Shown here: positions 62,321 through 64,000 of the stretch, in pieces
Layout of the letters: every line of letters starts with the position of its first letter
How positions within the stretch are numbered: position 1 is the stretch's first letter
Position numbers and translations under genes: made by a program
The notes under the pieces: model-generated
The model's input: only the letters and a program-made list of their open reading frames with translations
Databases searched by the model: none
What the model was told of the DNA's origin: nothing
Source of the DNA: Cupriavidus basilensis
GTDB taxonomy: Bacteria; Pseudomonadota; Gammaproteobacteria; Burkholderiales; Burkholderiaceae
Reading direction: 5' to 3'
Assembly (NCBI RefSeq): GCF_000876015.1
Contig: NZ_BBQM01000015.1
Location: 310,001-374,000 of the forward strand
DNA length: 64,000 nucleotides

Positions 62321-63679
62321 ATGCACCTTTCAGCCAGCGAGAAGATCGCCGCCTTCGCGGTCGGCTTCGACGCCTCGGCGATTTCCGCCGAGGCCCGCGC
62401 CGCCGCAGCACGCGCGCTCTACGACACCATCGCCGTCGCAGTGGGCGGCGCGCATGAGCCCGCGTCCGCGCGGGTGCTGGACTATGCGCGCGGCCAGGGC
62501 ACCAACGCCGCGCGCATGGCCACGGTCTGGGCCACCGGCGAGCGCCTGCCCGTCGAGATGGCCGCGCTGGTCAATGGCACGATGGGCCACGTGCTCGATT
62601 TCGACGACGTCAGCTCCCCGCTGCGCGGCCATCCGAGCGTTGCGATGTTCCCCGCGGTGGTGGCCCTGGGCGAGGGGCTCGGCAGTGCCGGCCGCGCGGT
62701 GCTCGACGCCTGCGTGGTGGGCCTGGAGGTGACCGTCCGCATCGCGCGCGCCATCGTGGACGACCAGTACGCCAAGGGTTGGCACTCCACCGTCTCGATC
62801 GCCGCCTTCGGCACGACCGCCGCCTGCGCGCGCCTGTTGGGGCTCGACCAGCAGCGCACGATTCATGCGCTGGGCATCCTCGTGTCGCAGATCGCGGGAA
62901 CCCGGGAGAACTTCGGCACGATGGGCAAGGCCTTCCAGGCGGGACAGGCGAATGCGATCGCGCTCCGGTCCGTGCTGCTGGCCGACGCGGGTCTGGATGC
63001 ATCGCCCGCGGCGCTGGACGGCAAGCAGGGCTACGCGGTGCTCTATGCCGACGGCCAGGATCTGCACGCGGAGCTCGACCGCCTGGGCGAGCTGCCGTTG
63101 GAGATCGAACGTTCGGGGCTCGACATCAAGAAGTATCCGCTGTGCTATGCCACCCACCGGGCGATTCAGGGCATGCTCGACATCCGGCGCGAAACGCCGT
63201 TCACGCTCGACGACGTGGAGCGCGTGGACGTGAAGACGAACTACCGCGCCACGGTGCCTCTCATCCACGATCGCCCGCGCACGGGTCTCGAAGCCAAGTT
63301 CAGCATGCAGTACGCCATGGCGGCGGCCATTTGCGATGGCGCGGTAAATCTGGCGAGCTTTCGCGACGAGCCGGTTCTGCGGCCCGAGATCCAGGCCTTC
63401 TTCGACCGGGTGCACCTGAGCCAGGGCGAACCGCCGACCTTCCCGCGCTGGGCCGAAGTCGCCGTTCACCTGCGCGACGGCCGCCGGCTGGCGATTCGCG
63501 TGGAGGCCCTTCGCGGCAGTGCGCAGCTGCCGCTCACCGATGACGAACTGATCGAGAAGGCGACGGATTGCTTCGCCTACGGCCGCAAGGCGCCTGGCGA
63601 TGCCGGGCGGCTCGGTCAGGCCTGCTTCCACCTGGAAAGGCTGCCGCTGCAGGCCGTGCTGGACTCGCTGCGCGGCTAG
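62321..63679 (+). CDS. MmgE/PrpD family protein (possible epimerase or dehydratase)
   Basis: 452 aa, two-domain MmgE/PrpD fold: ALYDTIAVAVGGAHEPASAR, ALVNGTMGHVLDFDDVSSPL, RGHPSVAMFPAVVALGE, KGWHSTVSIAAFGTTAACAR and FSMQYAMAAAICDGAVNLAS. CCAGGAG precedes the start. The family includes 2-methylcitrate dehydratase, cis-aconitate decarboxylase and iminodisuccinate epimerase. With an ArgH-like lyase and no prp genes beside it, an epimerase that prepares the lyase substrate is the most coherent guess. Ends the transcript before a strong hairpin. Confidence 0.9.
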   Translation: MHLSASEKIAAFAVGFDASAISAEARAAAARALYDTIAVAVGGAHEPASARVLDYARGQGTNAARMATVWATGERLPVEMAALVNGTMGHVLDFDDVSSPLRGHPSVAMFPAVVALGEGLGSAGRAVLDACVVGLEVTVRIARAIVDDQYAKGWHSTVSIAAFGTTAACARLLGLDQQRTIHALGILVSQIAGTRENFGTMGKAFQAGQANAIALRSVLLADAGLDASPAALDGKQGYAVLYADGQDLHAELDRLGELPLEIERSGLDIKKYPLCYATHRAIQGMLDIRRETPFTLDDVERVDVKTNYRATVPLIHDRPRTGLEAKFSMQYAMAAAICDGAVNLASFRDEPVLRPEIQAFFDRVHLSQGEPPTFPRWAEVAVHLRDGRRLAIRVEALRGSAQLPLTDDELIEKATDCFAYGRKAPGDAGRLGQACFHLERLPLQAVLDSLRG

Positions 63680-63707
63680 GGCCGCCGCGCATCCCCGATG
63701 GAGAGCC

Positions 63708-63730
63708 TCGCGGCGCCCCATGCGCCGCGA
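63708..63730 (+). terminator. Hairpin after the MmgE/PrpD gene
   Basis: TCGCGGCGC-CCCAT-GCGCCGCGA, perfect 9-bp arms, 28 bp after the stop. No T-run, so efficiency is uncertain. Confidence 0.5.
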
Positions 63731-63763
63731 TAGTCACCTGTCCGGCGCCGGCCAGTTACCTAC

Positions 63764-63777
63764 GTAGAGATCTCTAC
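63764..63777. promoter_or_regulatory. Perfect 14-bp palindrome upstream of chrB
   Basis: GTAGAGATCTCTAC lies 39 bp before the chrB start, where an operator of this chromate-sensing regulator would be expected. Confidence 0.55.
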
Positions 63778-63816
63778 AACATTGAAGCGCAAGCGATGGC
63801 CCGCTAAGCTGGGTGC

Positions 63817-64000
63817 ATGACTGCGCTTCCATTTCCCTCCCAATGGGTGCTGCTGGTTGCCAGCCTGCCCACTTCGGCCGCCACGGCCCGCATGCGCCTC
63901 TGGCGCGGCATCAAGGCGCTTGGCGCGGCCGCGCTGCGCGACGGGGCCTATCTGCTGCCCGATCTGGCCGGCGTGCGTGAGCCGTTGCAGGCGCTTGCGT
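63817..64000 (+). CDS. chrB: Chromate resistance regulator ChrB (partial, N-terminus)
   Basis: 61 codons before the window edge, starting MTALPFPSQWVLLVASLPTS. The stretch ATARMRLWRGIKALGAAALR and DGAYLLPD is the ChrB N-terminal signature. ChrB represses or senses for the chromate efflux protein ChrA, which should lie to the right. The preceding genes are unrelated catabolic genes, so a new unit begins here. Confidence 0.85.
   Translation, partial: MTALPFPSQWVLLVASLPTSAATARMRLWRGIKALGAAALRDGAYLLPDLAGVREPLQALA

Overview
The window is about 69-70% G+C, densely coded, and free of insertion sequences, integrases, rRNA and CRISPR arrays. Gene content (Bug-type tripartite tricarboxylate receptors, a liu leucine-catabolism operon, a siaABCD signalling operon, an aminoethylphosphonate-type ABC transporter, ECF42 sigma cassette, porin_4 porin, ChrB at the right edge) points to a betaproteobacterium of the order Burkholderiales. 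A Cupriavidus-like genome fits best, but the genus is inferred from gene style, not proven.

Left part (1-18.7 kb). On the minus strand lie a phosphonate-type ABC transporter (ATPase cut by the window edge, binding protein complete) and a leuC-leuD-leuB-like set. Divergent from it is an ornithine-cyclodeaminase-family gene followed by a RidA-family gene. Next come siaABCD (PP2C phosphatase, kinase-like SiaB, switch SiaC, diguanylate cyclase SiaD), then a nitrate/sulfonate-type ABC operon with overlapping genes, then a LysR gene facing a second cyclodeaminase-family gene, a PhnD-like protein and a Bug receptor. A small secreted protein built of FTDGA repeats closes this part.

Middle part (18.7-44.1 kb). 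A porin and a chemoreceptor with a good FliA (sigma-28) promoter are followed by tRNA-Arg(ACG). Immediately beyond the tRNA is a lower-G+C pocket with a Tlde1-type L,D-transpeptidase effector overlapping a small membrane protein. Then come a PstS orphan, a 63-aa peptide with a double-glycine leader and a strong hairpin in its 5' UTR, a dienelactone hydrolase, and a DGPF/DGPF/VOC/ECF42 sigma cassette. The liu operon (acyl-CoA synthetase, liuA, liuB, liuC, liuD) follows, with a divergent TetR regulator whose promoter carries clear palindromes. A periplasmic binding protein translationally coupled to a CHASE-PAS-GGDEF-EAL protein, and a cysteine-rich secreted protein, end the section.

Right part (44.8-64 kb). 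This is an accessory catabolic region. One block has a polyamine/Fe-type ABC transporter (with a fused double permease), an NTA-type flavin monooxygenase, class II aldolase, flavin reductase and 2-hydroxyacid dehydrogenase, divided by a LysR gene from a flavoprotein monooxygenase, RidA and DUF1028 set. An argC paralogue with a divergent LysR follows. A third block has LysR, an argininosuccinate-lyase-like C-N lyase, a Bug receptor and an MmgE/PrpD protein. That combination resembles what is known for iminodisuccinate catabolism (C-N lyase plus PrpD-family epimerase). The window ends inside chrB, with a perfect palindrome in its upstream region.
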